Assembly: GCA_016212295.1 (NCBI GenBank)
Contig: JACRGO010000060.1
Span: 1-14,166, forward strand
Length of the DNA: 14,166 nt
From: Nitrospinota bacterium
GTDB taxonomy: Bacteria > Nitrospinota > Nitrospinia > JACRGO01
Reading direction: 5' to 3'
The notes beneath the pieces were generated by a model. The model saw only the letters and a program-made list of their open reading frames with translations. It was not told the origin of the DNA and made no database searches. The translations under genes and the position numbers were made by a program. Positions 5,453 through 13,797 of this stretch are shown here, piece after piece; the first letter of the stretch is position 1, and every line of letters starts with the position of its first letter.

Positions 5453-6484
5453 ATGTATAGTTTTCTCAACCAAATCATCGGTTTTTTCTCAAGGGACATG
5501 GCCATAGACCTTGGAACAGCCAATACGCTGATCTATGTGAAAAAATGCGGAATCGTCCTCAATGAACCTTCAACAGTGGTCTTGGACAAGGGCGGGGAGA
5601 AGGTCCTGGCCGTGGGCAGGGAAGCAAAAGAGATGTTCGGCAAGACGCCAAAGGATATAAGGGCCATCAGACCCATGAAGGACGGAGTGATCGCCGACTT
5701 CACGGTCACCAATAAAATGATCAAGCACTTCATAAACAAGGTCCATGACCGGAAAACCTTTATCCGCCCCAAAATGGTGATCGGCGTTCCCACCGGCATT
5801 ACGCAGGTTGAGAAACGAGCGGTGATAGACTCAGCCATAGAGTCCGGCGCACGGGAAGTCCACCTTATCGAGGAACCAATGGCCGCGGCCATAGGGGCCG
5901 GGCTTCCCATCATGAAACCCATGGGTAACATGGTGGTGGATATCGGGGGCGGCACAACAGAGGTGGCTATCATATCCCATTCCTCCACCGCGTATGGAGA
6001 GTCCTTGAGGGTCGCCGGGGACGAGATGGATGAGGCCATCGTTCGTTATATACGCAAGAATTACAATCTGGAGGTGGGATCGTTTCAGGCCGAGCAGGTA
6101 AAGATAGCCATAGGTTCAGCGTATCCTCTCCAGCAGAAACTGGAAATGGAAATAAAAGGCAGGGACCTTGTTAAGGGGACCCCGGCCAGCAGGCTGGTTG
6201 ACGACACGATGATACGCGAGGCCCTGAAGGAGCCCATCCAGGCCATTATCGACGTCACGCGAAGGGCCTTGGAAAAAGTCCCCCCTGAAATGGCGTCCGA
6301 TATTTACGATAATGGAGTGGTCCTGGCCGGCGGCGGAGCCTTGATAAAGGGACTGGATTCGCTGCTTCACGAGGAGACCGGGCTGAAGTTCATCATTGCC
6401 GACGATCCGCTGAAAGTCGTTGTGCGCGGGGCCGGTACGGTTCTAGATAACTTCGCCGAATATAAAAAGGTCTGTATAAATTAA
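5453..6484 (+). CDS. mreB: Rod-shape-determining actin homologue MreB
   Basis: 343 aa, normal length for MreB/Mbl. The N-terminal YSFLNQIIGFFS can form the amphipathic helix that binds the inner membrane. Actin-fold nucleotide motifs are all present: phosphate 1 DLGTANT (residues 19-25), the IEEPMAAAIGAGLP region (139-152), phosphate 2 DIGGGTTEVA (163-172), and the adenosine motif VVLAGGGALIKGLD near residue 290. MreB polymerises under the membrane and guides the elongasome that builds lateral peptidoglycan. AGGA lies about 10 nt before the ATG. The usual mreC and mreD partners do not follow; instead there is a repeat-bearing gap and then fabI with its own promoter. It could be a second MreB copy, or the shape operon may be split in this genome. 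Confidence 0.97.
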   Translation: MYSFLNQIIGFFSRDMAIDLGTANTLIYVKKCGIVLNEPSTVVLDKGGEKVLAVGREAKEMFGKTPKDIRAIRPMKDGVIADFTVTNKMIKHFINKVHDRKTFIRPKMVIGVPTGITQVEKRAVIDSAIESGAREVHLIEEPMAAAIGAGLPIMKPMGNMVVDIGGGTTEVAIISHSSTAYGESLRVAGDEMDEAIVRYIRKNYNLEVGSFQAEQVKIAIGSAYPLQQKLEMEIKGRDLVKGTPASRLVDDTMIREALKEPIQAIIDVTRRALEKVPPEMASDIYDNGVVLAGGGALIKGLDSLLHEETGLKFIIADDPLKVVVRGAGTVLDNFAEYKKVCIN

Positions 6485-6503
6485 TTTATAATAGTTACTG
6501 GTG

Positions 6504-6536
6504 GCAGGTTTCAGGGGTCAGGCCTCAGGAGGCAGT
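6504..6536 (+). repeat. TCAGG word array, 7-nt step
   Basis: Five related pentamers start exactly 7 nt apart: GCAGG at 6504, TCAGG at 6511, 6518 and 6525, and GCAGT at 6532. It lies between mreB and fabI. No facing arm of CCTGA words was found nearby, so this looks like a half array. Confidence 0.6.
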
Positions 6537-6596
6537 AAAACCAAACAATATTGATTCCCGCCAATATTTGTCCAGTTGGTGGTCAAACCACTGAAA

Positions 6597-6625
6597 TTGG
6601 AATGGTTGGAACGTAATAATATAAA
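6597..6625 (+). promoter_or_regulatory. Sigma-70-type promoter for fabI
   Basis: TTGGAA (6597-6602, four of six consensus) and TATAAA (6620-6625, five of six) with a 17-nt spacer, located 17 nt before the fabI start. This would give a short leader containing the GAGG ribosome-binding site. Confidence 0.5.
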
Positions 6626-6642
6626 ATCCGAGGAAATTAAAC

Positions 6643-7473
6643 ATGCTAATGAATGGAAAAACAGTTCTTGTCTCCGGCGTGCTAAATAAATATTCCATTG
6701 CAACACACATAGCCAACCAGGTGGTTGACGCTGGCGGGAAAGTAATTCTGCAAATTCAAGGGGGAATGGACCATAAAAAACTTTCCCGCGTGGACGCCGC
6801 TGTGAAGGATTTTCCCGATGGAAGCGTTTTAGGAAGGGTGGAGTGCGACGCGTCCAGTCCCGAAAGCATCAGAAGCGCCATCGCCCAGGCAAAGGAAATG
6901 GCCCCTGAATTGGACGGCCTGGTTCATTCCATAGGCGCCTGCAATACGGAACGCCTCGTGAAACACGGCATTATGTACACCACCCTTGAGGATTTTCAGG
7001 GCGCCCTCAACGTCAGCTCTTTTTCCTACATCGCCATGGTTCAGGAAGCAGAAAAGGCCGGCATGCTGAAGGACGGTTCCAGTTGTCTGGCCCTGAGCTA
7101 CCTTGGAGGAGAAAAAGTCGTGCCCCATTACGACCTGATGGGGATCGCGAAGGCGGCCCTGGAGGCGTCCAATCGTTACCTGGCCGCCGCCCTTGGACGC
7201 AGGGGAATCCGTTGCAATATATTGTCTCCAGGCCCCTTGAAAACCGCGGCAGGCAAGGGAATAAACGATTTCGAGAAAATCGGATGGCACGTTGACGCTA
7301 ACTGCTTTTCGCCGAACAGGCCCACCCAGGTGGAAGCAGGCAAGGCGGCCCTTTTCCTCTTGTCCGACCTGTCCATGGGAATCACCGCCGAGGTCCTTTA
7401 TTGCGACGGAGGTTATCGCCAGAACGGAATGCACTTCAATCACAAAACGCCGCAAGAAGAAAGCCCAAGCTGA
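6643..7473 (+). CDS. fabI: Enoyl-[acyl-carrier-protein] reductase (NADH), FabI type
   Basis: 276 aa, a divergent short-chain dehydrogenase of the FabI class that reduces trans-2-enoyl-ACP in the last step of each fatty-acid elongation cycle. The cofactor loop is SGVLNKYSIA (residues 11-20), the FabI-style replacement for the classical G-x3-G-x-G. LDGLVHSIGAC (90-100) follows. The catalytic set reads SYLGGEKVVPHYDLMGIAK, giving Tyr153, Tyr163 and Lys170; the Tyr-x6-Lys spacing is diagnostic of FabI. The active-site-lid region is LSPGPLKTAAGKGI (194-207), and the C-terminal YCDGGY is also typical. GAGG lies 9-10 nt before the ATG at 6643; Met3 is an alternative start. It sits alone, with a promoter of its own and a repeat on each side, rather than in a fab cluster. 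Confidence 0.93.
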   Translation: MLMNGKTVLVSGVLNKYSIATHIANQVVDAGGKVILQIQGGMDHKKLSRVDAAVKDFPDGSVLGRVECDASSPESIRSAIAQAKEMAPELDGLVHSIGACNTERLVKHGIMYTTLEDFQGALNVSSFSYIAMVQEAEKAGMLKDGSSCLALSYLGGEKVVPHYDLMGIAKAALEASNRYLAAALGRRGIRCNILSPGPLKTAAGKGINDFEKIGWHVDANCFSPNRPTQVEAGKAALFLLSDLSMGITAEVLYCDGGYRQNGMHFNHKTPQEESPS

Positions 7474-7484
7474 TTTTTAAACCA

Positions 7485-7722
7485 CGGATTTCATGGCGCG
7501 GCCTTTGGCGGCAACCAAGAGGAAAACAAAATCTCAAATGACAAATAGCAAATCACAAACAAATCACAAATTACAATTACCGAATGTCCGAAATAATGCC
7601 TTTTCCTTAATAATGTCTTTTCCTTTGTTTGTTCTTTGTAATTTTGGTTATTGAGGTTTATTTGTTATTTGTCTATTGTTATTTGAAGTTTGGTTATGTG
7701 GTTTTGAATGTTTTAAAAAAAA
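7485..7722. repeat. Family B array, copy 1 (CAAAT words, 7-nt step, facing arms)
   Basis: This covers most of the gap between fabI and ileS; no gene is present there. It opens with TTCATGGCGCGGC (7490-7502) and GGCAACCAAGAGG, shared with the copy after proA. The left arm has CAAAT-like words at 7535, 7542, 7549 and 7556, and again at 7567, 7574 and 7581, all in steps of 7. The facing arm (about 7630-7700) has TTG/ATTTG-like words with the same 7-nt step, for example ATTTG-tt-ATTTG near 7659-7670. The result is a long imperfect palindrome with a pyrimidine-rich centre (7597-7630). Confidence 0.75.
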
Positions 7723-7818
7723 CGTTGCAATGAAAAGGACTTTCTCCTCGGAAAACCCCTCGCCCCGCTCATTCAGCCCCCTGCCCCCTGTGAACTTTTT
7801 TAAATAAAAAGGAGATGC

Positions 7819-10608
7819 ATGGATTATAAAGAGACCCTCAACCTTCCCAAAACCGACTTTCCCATGAAGGCCAATCTCGCGGCCAAGGAACTGCAAATCC
7901 TTGAAGACTGGGAAAGCAAGAGCTTGTATTTTAAAATCCGCGAACGCGCCAAGGGAAGGCCCAAATTCATTCTTCACGACGGCCCGCCTTACGCCAACGG
8001 CCGCATACACATGGGGACCGCCCTGAATAAGGTCCTGAAGGACATAGTGGTCAAGGCCGCCACAATGGAGGGCCTCGACGCGGCCTATGTCCCTGGCTGG
8101 GACTGCCACGGCCTGCCCATTGAGCACCAGGTTGACAAGAAACTTGGCAAGGACAAGGCCTCAATGACAAAGACCCAAATCCGCAAGGAATGCAGGAAAT
8201 ACGCGGAGCAATTCGTTGACATCCAGCGAGATGAGTTTAAACGTCTGGGCGTCCTCGGCGATTGGGGCAATCCCTACCTCACCATGGATTACAAATACGA
8301 GGCCGGCATTGTCCGGGAACTTGGAAAATTCATGGCAAACGGCTCCCTGTACAAGAGCCTGAAACCCATACACTGGTGCGCCCAGTGCCGCACCGCCCTG
8401 GCCGAAGCCGAGGTGGAGTATGACGACCATGCCTCGCCCTCGGTTTACGTCCGGTTCCCTGTCAAATCCGGCTTGGGGGAATCCTTTCCAATGCTTGCAG
8501 GAAAGGATGTTTCCGTGCTCATCTGGACCACTACGCCCTGGACCCTTCCCGCTAACCTGGCCATCTGCCTGCACCCCGACCTCGAATATTCCGCTGTTGA
8601 AACCAACGGGCGGGTGTATATCCTGGCCAAGGGCCTTGTGGAGACTGTTGCTGAAAAATGTTCCTTCGGGGAATGGAGCACGCTACTGGAGGTCCGCGGC
8701 AATGAACTGGAGGGGACCGTATGCAGCCACCCCTTCATCAACCGCGAATCGAAGTTGATTTTAGGCGGACACGTTACCCTGGAGCAGGGGACCGGGTGCG
8801 TTCATACCGCCCCGGGACATGGGCAGGAGGATTACGAGATCGGCCTTCAATACGGCCTTGAGATATATAATCCAGTTGACGATTCTGGGCGCTTTCGCCC
8901 GGATGTTGAACACTTCGCCGGGATGGAGGTCTTCCGCGCCAACGCGGAGATAATCAAAAAACTCCAGGCGGACGGCTTCCTGCTGCACTCAGAAAAAATC
9001 GAGCACTCATATCCCCATTGCTGGCGCTGCAAGAACCCGATACTCTTCCGGGCGACCCCGCAATGGTTCATCTCCATGGAAAGAAATGGACTCAGGAAAA
9101 AGGCCCTGTCTGAAATCAAAAACACGCAATGGATTCCTTCATGGGGCATGGAGCGGATATACCAGATGGTGGAGAACAGGCCGGACTGGTGCGTGTCCAG
9201 GCAACGGTCCTGGGGCGTTCCAATCACAGTGTTTTACTGCCGGAGTTGCGGCGCGACCCTCGTTTCCCAGGAACTGGCCGGCCACGTAGCGGACCTTGTT
9301 GAGAAGGAAGGGGCGGATGTGTGGTTCGACCGCGAACCCGTTGACCTGCTCCCGAAAGGGACCAAGTGCGGCAAGTGCGGATCGGCGGATTTTACCAAGG
9401 AGACCGATATCCTGGACGTCTGGTTTGACTCAGGCACAAGCCATGCCGCTGTCCTTGATGAACGCGATAATCTTTCCTGGCCAGCGGACCTCTACCTTGA
9501 GGGCAGCGACCAGCATCGCGGATGGTTCCAGAGTTCCCTCCTGGCCGCTGTAGGCACAAGGGGAGAGGCGCCATATAAAAAAGTCCTGACCCACGGATAC
9601 GTGGTGGATGGCGCGGGGAAAAAAATGTCGAAATCGGCCGGGAACGTAATCGCCCCGGAAAAAATCATCACTCAATACGGCGCTGAAATACTGCGGCTGT
9701 GGGTGGCAAGCGAGAATTACAGGGAGGACATCAGGATCTCGGACGAGATTTTAAAACGGCTCACCGAGGCGTACCGCAAAATCCGCAATACATTCAAGTT
9801 TATCCTTGGAAACCTCTATGACTTTGATCCCGCGAAAGACAGGGTGGGGCACAAGGACCTATTGGAAATCGACAGATTGATGCTGCATCGGCTTCAAAAG
9901 CTTGGCCAGAGAATTCGCGCCGCCTACTCCGAATACAATTTTCACGTCTTTTTTCACTCCTTCCACAACTTCTGCGCGGTGGATTTGAGCTCGTTTTATC
10001 TCGATATACTTAAAGACCGCCTCTACACTTGCAAGCATGATTCCATTGAAAGACGGGCCGCCCAGACGGTCATATACGAACTCCTGCATGACATGGCAAG
10101 GCTGGCCGCCCCTGTCCTCTCCTTCACCGCCGAGGAGATCTGGCAATACGTGCCGGGCATCGTCCCTGGGGCGGAAAGCGTGCATGCCGCCCAATTTCCG
10201 GAAGCAAAGAAGGAGCACATGAATGACGCGCTTGAGGAAAAGTGGGAAAAAATCATCGCCATCCGCTCGGAGGTTTCAAAGGCATTGGAGATAAGCCGGC
10301 GGGACAAGGCCATCGGCCATTCCCTGGAAGCCAGGGTGGACCTGTATCTTCCCGATGATTTAAAGCCGTTATTGGACGCTTCCCAGGCGGACCTTTGCTC
10401 CCTTTTTATCGTTTCAGCGGTTTCCATTTTTTCTTCCAATGAAGCCCCGGAAGGGGCCTATGCCGCTGGGGAGATTGAAGGGCTTAAGGTGGTTGTTTCC
10501 AAGGCCGAAGGCGCCAAGTGCGGCAGGTGCTGGATGTTTCAAACATCCGTTGGCGCTGACCCGGCCCATCCGGAAGTTTGCTCCAGATGCGCTAAAAATC
10601 TTTCGTGA
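7819..10608 (+). CDS. ileS: Isoleucine-tRNA ligase
   Basis: 929 aa, full length for bacterial IleRS. It charges tRNA-Ile and clears mischarged valine. The Rossmann fold begins with [20 protein letters not shown]; the HIGH motif is HMGT (64-67), with Thr in place of the last His. [15 protein letters not shown] follows. The CP1 editing domain has [13 protein letters not shown] and [16 protein letters not shown]. The region [18 protein letters not shown] and the class signature [11 protein letters not shown] come next, then KMSKS at 602-606. The anticodon-binding helical domain ends in a C-terminal zinc finger, C901-x2-C904...C921-x2-C924, as in bacterial-type IleRS. AAGGAGATGC immediately precedes ATG 7819. 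The long leader contains the family B repeat; no T-box element was recognised. It starts an operon with the Mut7-C and aminotransferase-like genes (gaps of 15 and 5 nt). Confidence 0.98.
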   Translation: MDYKETLNLPKTDFPMKANLAAKELQILEDWESKSLYFKIRERAKGRPKFILHDGPPYANGRIHMGTALNKVLKDIVVKAATMEGLDAAYVPGWDCHGLPIEHQVDKKLGKDKASMTKTQIRKECRKYAEQFVDIQRDEFKRLGVLGDWGNPYLTMDYKYEAGIVRELGKFMANGSLYKSLKPIHWCAQCRTALAEAEVEYDDHASPSVYVRFPVKSGLGESFPMLAGKDVSVLIWTTTPWTLPANLAICLHPDLEYSAVETNGRVYILAKGLVETVAEKCSFGEWSTLLEVRGNELEGTVCSHPFINRESKLILGGHVTLEQGTGCVHTAPGHGQEDYEIGLQYGLEIYNPVDDSGRFRPDVEHFAGMEVFRANAEIIKKLQADGFLLHSEKIEHSYPHCWRCKNPILFRATPQWFISMERNGLRKKALSEIKNTQWIPSWGMERIYQMVENRPDWCVSRQRSWGVPITVFYCRSCGATLVSQELAGHVADLVEKEGADVWFDREPVDLLPKGTKCGKCGSADFTKETDILDVWFDSGTSHAAVLDERDNLSWPADLYLEGSDQHRGWFQSSLLAAVGTRGEAPYKKVLTHGYVVDGAGKKMSKSAGNVIAPEKIITQYGAEILRLWVASENYREDIRISDEILKRLTEAYRKIRNTFKFILGNLYDFDPAKDRVGHKDLLEIDRLMLHRLQKLGQRIRAAYSEYNFHVFFHSFHNFCAVDLSSFYLDILKDRLYTCKHDSIERRAAQTVIYELLHDMARLAAPVLSFTAEEIWQYVPGIVPGAESVHAAQFPEAKKEHMNDALEEKWEKIIAIRSEVSKALEISRRDKAIGHSLEARVDLYLPDDLKPLLDASQADLCSLFIVSAVSIFSSNEAPEGAYAAGEIEGLKVVVSKAEGAKCGRCWMFQTSVGADPAHPEVCSRCAKNLS

Positions 10609-10623
10609 GCCTTTCGGTGCGCC

Positions 10624-11082
10624 GTGAAATTCATAGTTGACGACATGCTGGGCAAGCTGGCCAAGTGGATGAGGATCATAGGCTGCGATACGGAATACTT
10701 TCCCTTCATTGATGACGTTGCGCTATTGGAGAAGGCCAGGCTTGAGGGGAGAACCATCATCACCAGGGACACGTTGCTCGTTAAACGAAGATGCGCCAGG
10801 GGAAATTTTTTTCTGGTGAAGAGCAATGCCCTCAGAGGCCAGTTGCGGGCCGTGGTTGACCGCTTCCGCATAGACCCATATCCATTGCTTTTTACCCGGT
10901 GCGTCCTTTGTAATTCCATGCTTTCCGAGGTTGATAAGAAGGACGTCGCTGGGGCCGTGCCTGAATACGTTTACAAAACCCAGGAAACATTCCGTTCGTG
11001 CGGGATATGTGGAAAAATTTTTTGGCCCGCCACGCATAAGGAAAAAATAGCGGCTCGCTTGAAGGAAATCCTTGGAATATAA
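10624..11082 (+). CDS. Mut7-C RNase-domain protein (PIN-like fold plus zinc ribbon)
   Basis: 152 aa with the architecture of stand-alone Mut7-C proteins. The N-terminal PIN-like part has the acidic FIVDDMLGKLAKWMR motif (Asp6, Asp7), a second acidic pair at 30-31, and GRTIITRD with Asp49. These are the positions expected to bind metal in a nuclease. The C-terminal zinc ribbon has C93-x2-C96 and C126-x2-C129, followed by IFWPATHKEKIAARL. Family members are thought to be RNases, but substrates in bacteria are not established. The GTG start at 10624 is 15 nt after the ileS stop and has only a weak ribosome-binding site, so translation probably depends on coupling to ileS. The neighbourhood suggests, without proving, a role in RNA or tRNA turnover. 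Confidence 0.88.
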   Translation: MKFIVDDMLGKLAKWMRIIGCDTEYFPFIDDVALLEKARLEGRTIITRDTLLVKRRCARGNFFLVKSNALRGQLRAVVDRFRIDPYPLLFTRCVLCNSMLSEVDKKDVAGAVPEYVYKTQETFRSCGICGKIFWPATHKEKIAARLKEILGI

Positions 11083-11087
11083 GCGAT

Positions 11088-12254
11088 ATGAGGGACTTTT
11101 GGGAAGACATAAGGCGGGAATTTCCAGTTGTCCGGCGGTGGATTTATTTCAACCACGCGGGCGTGGCCCCTGTCCCGGCCAGGACAGCAGCGGCGGTCCA
11201 ACTATTCATGGACGAGGCCCTGTATAACGGGGCCTGCGTCTATGACCGGTGGATGGCGCGGGTGGAAGGCGTTCGTCGGCAATTCGCGGGTATTATAGGA
11301 GCGTATCCCGGAGAGATCGCCTTTGTTAAAAACACCTCGCATGGGCTTTCCATAGTCGCGAACGGGTTGGACTGGAATAAAGGCGACAACATAGTCACCG
11401 CTCGCGGAGAGTTTCCAGCCAATATCTACCCTTGGATGGCCCTTAAGGACAGGGGCGTTGAATTGAGGACAGTCATGCCAAGGAATGGCAGAGTGGCCGT
11501 GGAAGACCTTGCGAAGGCTATTGACGCCCGCACCAGGCTGCTGACAATCAGTTCCGTTGAATTCGGGAACGGCTTCAGGAATGACTTGGAGTCCATTGGC
11601 CGCCTGTGCAAGGAAAAAAATATTTTATTCTGCGTGGACGCCATTCAAAGCCTCGGCGCCCTGCCCCTGGATGTAAGAAAATGCTATATCGACTTTCTCT
11701 CCACCGACGGCCATAAATGGCTGCTGGCCCCGGAAGGGACCGGCTGTTTTTATTGTTCAATGGAGAAGTTGGACCTCCTGAAGCCTCCGCTCATAGGCTG
11801 GAACAGCGTTAAAAACTCAAGGGATTATTCGCATTACAATTTCACCTTGCGGCCTGACGCCCAACGGTTTGAAGAAGGGTCCCCAAGCGTCATGGGAATA
11901 TCCGCCTTGGGCGCCTCTCTCGGCCTGCTCCAGGAAATCGGCCTGGATAAAATAGAGGAAAGGGTCCTCTTTATCACTGACAGGATAATATCAGGGCTGG
12001 AGGAAAGGGGATACGCAATCCGCACCCCAAGAGGTGATGGTGAAAAATCCGGCATAGTCTCCTTCCAATCCAGAAAGCCGGCGACAATACTCCAGCAGCT
12101 TTTGGCCGGCAAAGACGTCGCCTGCGCGGCCAGGGACGGGGCGCTTAGGGTCTCGCCCCATTTCTATAACAGCGAGGAAGAGGTAAATAGATTTTTCGGG
12201 ATCCTTGATGAAGTGGATGTAACGGCAAAGGCTAATAAACGCGGAGAAAAATAA
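11088..12254 (+). CDS. Class-V aminotransferase-fold PLP enzyme (cysteine desulfurase-like)
   Basis: 388 aa. PLP-site residues are clear: NTSHGLSIVANGL (82-94) for the phosphate loop, VDAIQSLGALPLDV (183-196) with Asp184 for the pyridine nitrogen, and STDGHKWLLAPEGTG (205-219) with Lys210 as the Schiff-base lysine. The N-terminal IYFNHAGVAPVP is the usual substrate-side loop. In true SufS/NifS proteins a catalytic Cys sits in a loop near the C-terminus (RTGHHC in SufS). Here the corresponding stretch reads VACAARDGALRVSPHFYN, where the alignable RxGxxC is absent, although Cys is present three residues before the Arg. Isopenicillin-N-epimerase-like or other lyase/aminotransferase roles are therefore as likely as sulfur transfer. 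The start is 5 nt after the Mut7-C stop, and it is probably the last gene of the ileS operon. The substrate is unknown. Confidence 0.88.
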   Translation: MRDFWEDIRREFPVVRRWIYFNHAGVAPVPARTAAAVQLFMDEALYNGACVYDRWMARVEGVRRQFAGIIGAYPGEIAFVKNTSHGLSIVANGLDWNKGDNIVTARGEFPANIYPWMALKDRGVELRTVMPRNGRVAVEDLAKAIDARTRLLTISSVEFGNGFRNDLESIGRLCKEKNILFCVDAIQSLGALPLDVRKCYIDFLSTDGHKWLLAPEGTGCFYCSMEKLDLLKPPLIGWNSVKNSRDYSHYNFTLRPDAQRFEEGSPSVMGISALGASLGLLQEIGLDKIEERVLFITDRIISGLEERGYAIRTPRGDGEKSGIVSFQSRKPATILQQLLAGKDVACAARDGALRVSPHFYNSEEEVNRFFGILDEVDVTAKANKRGEK

Positions 12255-12340
12255 AAACGTTAATACTTCAGGTGTTTGAAAAACCGTTTATATTTCACCA
12301 GACGTTGAGGACTCAAAGAAAATAAAAAACTTGCCGTTTA

Positions 12341-12380
12341 CCGTGGCCGTGAAAAACGGGCACGGACACGTCCTTTTTTT
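12341..12380 (+). terminator. Candidate terminator of the ileS operon
   Basis: A hairpin with 5 outer pairs (CCGTG / CACGG), one G-G mismatch and 4 inner pairs (CCGT / ACGG) around GAAAA, at 12341-12365. It is followed after 8 nt by seven T residues (12374-12380). The gap between stem and T-run is longer than ideal, and an alternative pairing of CCGTTT with AAACGG exists. It lies 87 nt after the aminotransferase-like gene. Confidence 0.45.
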
Positions 12381-12399
12381 ACGGCATGGTAACGCGGGT

Positions 12400-12420
12400 C
12401 TTTGCGTCTTTGCGGTGAAA
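12400..12420 (+). repeat. CTTTGCG word pair upstream of proA
   Basis: CTTTGCG occurs at 12400 and again at 12408 (8-nt step), followed by GTGAAA. No facing arm with CGCAAAG was found, so this is a half element. It ends 25 nt before the proA start and so lies in the proA leader. Confidence 0.5.
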
Positions 12421-12445
12421 TATAGCCCTTTTAAGGATGTGGATC

Positions 12446-13696
12446 ATGAAACAAAAAATCGAAACCATAGCTAAAAACGCAAAGGCCGCGTCCAGGAAAA
12501 TGGCCACTGTCTCCACCAGGGAAAAAAACGCGGTCCTGGCCAGGATGGGGGAAATGCTTGTGGAAAGATCGGCGTATCTCATGTATGAGAACAAAAAGGA
12601 CCTCGAAAAGGGCCGCGAGAAGGGGCTTTCCACAGCCATGATAGACCGGCTGCGCATTGATGATAAAGGCATTCAAAAGATGGTGGAAGGGATCAACGTG
12701 GTTATTGGACTTCCCGATCCGGTGGGGGAAATCATAAACATGAAAAGGCTTCCCAACGGACTTCAGATCGGCAGGATCCGCACCCCCCTCGGAGTGATCG
12801 GAATTATTTATGAATCCAGGCCCAACGTTACAGTGGACGCCGCCTCTCTCTGTCTGAAATCCGGCAACGCCGTTATCCTTCGCGGAGGATCGGAGGCCAT
12901 CCACTCAAATATCGCCCTGGCCAAGGCGCTGAAGGAAGCGGTGGACGCCTGCGAATTTCCTGAACACGCGGTGCAGTTGATCGATATAACCGACCGTCAG
13001 GCTGTGTACGAGATGCTCAAGATGGACGCCTACATAGATCTCATCATTCCCAGGGGCGGGCATGAGCTGATACGGAATGTGGTGGAGAACTCCACCATCC
13101 CCGTGATCAAGCACGACAAGGGCCTCTGCCATGTGTACGTCGACAAGGACGCGGACCTCGCGATGGCTGAAAAGGTGGCCTTTAACGCAAAGGTCCAGCG
13201 GCCTTCAGTGTGCAACGCGATGGAGACCCTGCTTGTGCATCGTGGCGTGGCCGGGGAGTTTCTCCCAGGCATGGTAAAGCGGTTCCAGGAGGCAGGGGTG
13301 GAGATTCGCGGCTGCAAGGCCGCGAAGGCGATATGCCCGGATATTAAGGACGCCAAGGAAGAGGATTGGGACACGGAATACCTGGACCTGATTTTGTCGG
13401 TGAAGGTGGTTGAGGATGTGGAGGCCGCCATTGAGCACATCACCCGCTACGGCTCCATGCTGTCTGAGTCCGTAATAACCAATAACTATAATACCTCGTG
13501 GAAATTCATAAGGGAGGTGGACGCCGCCTCCGTGTACGTCAACGCCTCAACGCGATTCACGGACGGAGGGGAATACGGGATGGGCGCCGAAATGGGCATC
13601 AGCACGCAAAAGCTACATTGCAGGGGCCCGATGGGACTTGAGGAGCTTACCTCCGCCAAGTACATCGGCTTCGGCGACGGGCATATAAGAACGTGA
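12446..13696 (+). CDS. proA: Glutamate-5-semialdehyde dehydrogenase (gamma-glutamyl phosphate reductase)
   Basis: 416 aa, the usual ProA length. It reduces gamma-glutamyl phosphate with NADPH to glutamate semialdehyde in proline synthesis. The start is set at ATG 12446 because AAGGA (12433-12437) then sits 8 nt upstream; the ATG at 12437 overlaps that site. Family motifs are GVIGIIYESRPNVTVDAA, LKSGNAVILRGGSEAIHSN, IPRGGHELIRNVVENS, and the catalytic Cys256 in RPSVCNAMETLLVH. The C-terminus has VNASTRFTDGGEYGMGAEMG, then RGPMGLEELTSAKYI. The usual partner proB (glutamate 5-kinase) is not adjacent. The stop is followed within one base by a family B repeat. Confidence 0.97.
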   Translation: MKQKIETIAKNAKAASRKMATVSTREKNAVLARMGEMLVERSAYLMYENKKDLEKGREKGLSTAMIDRLRIDDKGIQKMVEGINVVIGLPDPVGEIINMKRLPNGLQIGRIRTPLGVIGIIYESRPNVTVDAASLCLKSGNAVILRGGSEAIHSNIALAKALKEAVDACEFPEHAVQLIDITDRQAVYEMLKMDAYIDLIIPRGGHELIRNVVENSTIPVIKHDKGLCHVYVDKDADLAMAEKVAFNAKVQRPSVCNAMETLLVHRGVAGEFLPGMVKRFQEAGVEIRGCKAAKAICPDIKDAKEEDWDTEYLDLILSVKVVEDVEAAIEHITRYGSMLSESVITNNYNTSWKFIREVDAASVYVNASTRFTDGGEYGMGAEMGISTQKLHCRGPMGLEELTSAKYIGFGDGHIRT

Positions 13697-13697
13697 A

Positions 13698-13791
13698 TTC
13701 ATGGCGCGGCTTCTTCGCAACCAAAAGGGAGGCAAAATTCCAAATGACAAATAGCAAATTACAAATAAATTACAAATTACAATTACCGAAT
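13698..13791 (+). repeat. Family B array, copy 2 (single arm)
   Basis: It shares TTCATGGCGCGGC (13698-13710) and a GCAACCAAAAGGG-like stretch with copy 1 at 7490. CAAAT words then lie at 13741, 13748, 13755 and 13762, and further words at 13773, 13780 and 13787, again in steps of 7. The order and spacing copy the left arm at 7535-7585 almost exactly. Unlike copy 1, no facing arm follows. It begins directly after the proA stop codon. Confidence 0.75.
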
Positions 13792-13797
13792 GTATAT

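Noticed and set aside
7474-7818. T-box or other riboswitch before ileS
   Set aside because: No T-box sequence, specifier loop or antiterminator could be recognised; the region is explained by the family B palindromic array.
8008-8022. HMGT instead of HIGH/HMGH in IleRS as a sign of loss of function
   Set aside because: All other catalytic, editing and zinc motifs are intact, and the fourth position of this motif is known to vary among class I synthetases.
12364-12373. GGACACGTCC before the T-run as the terminator stem
   Set aside because: The loop would be only two bases, too tight to form; the larger hairpin at 12341-12365 is preferred.
13693-13797. Coding extension MNSWRGFF... before the doubtful small ORF
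   Set aside because: It is translation of the family B repeat; the same repeat occurs in the non-coding gap after fabI.
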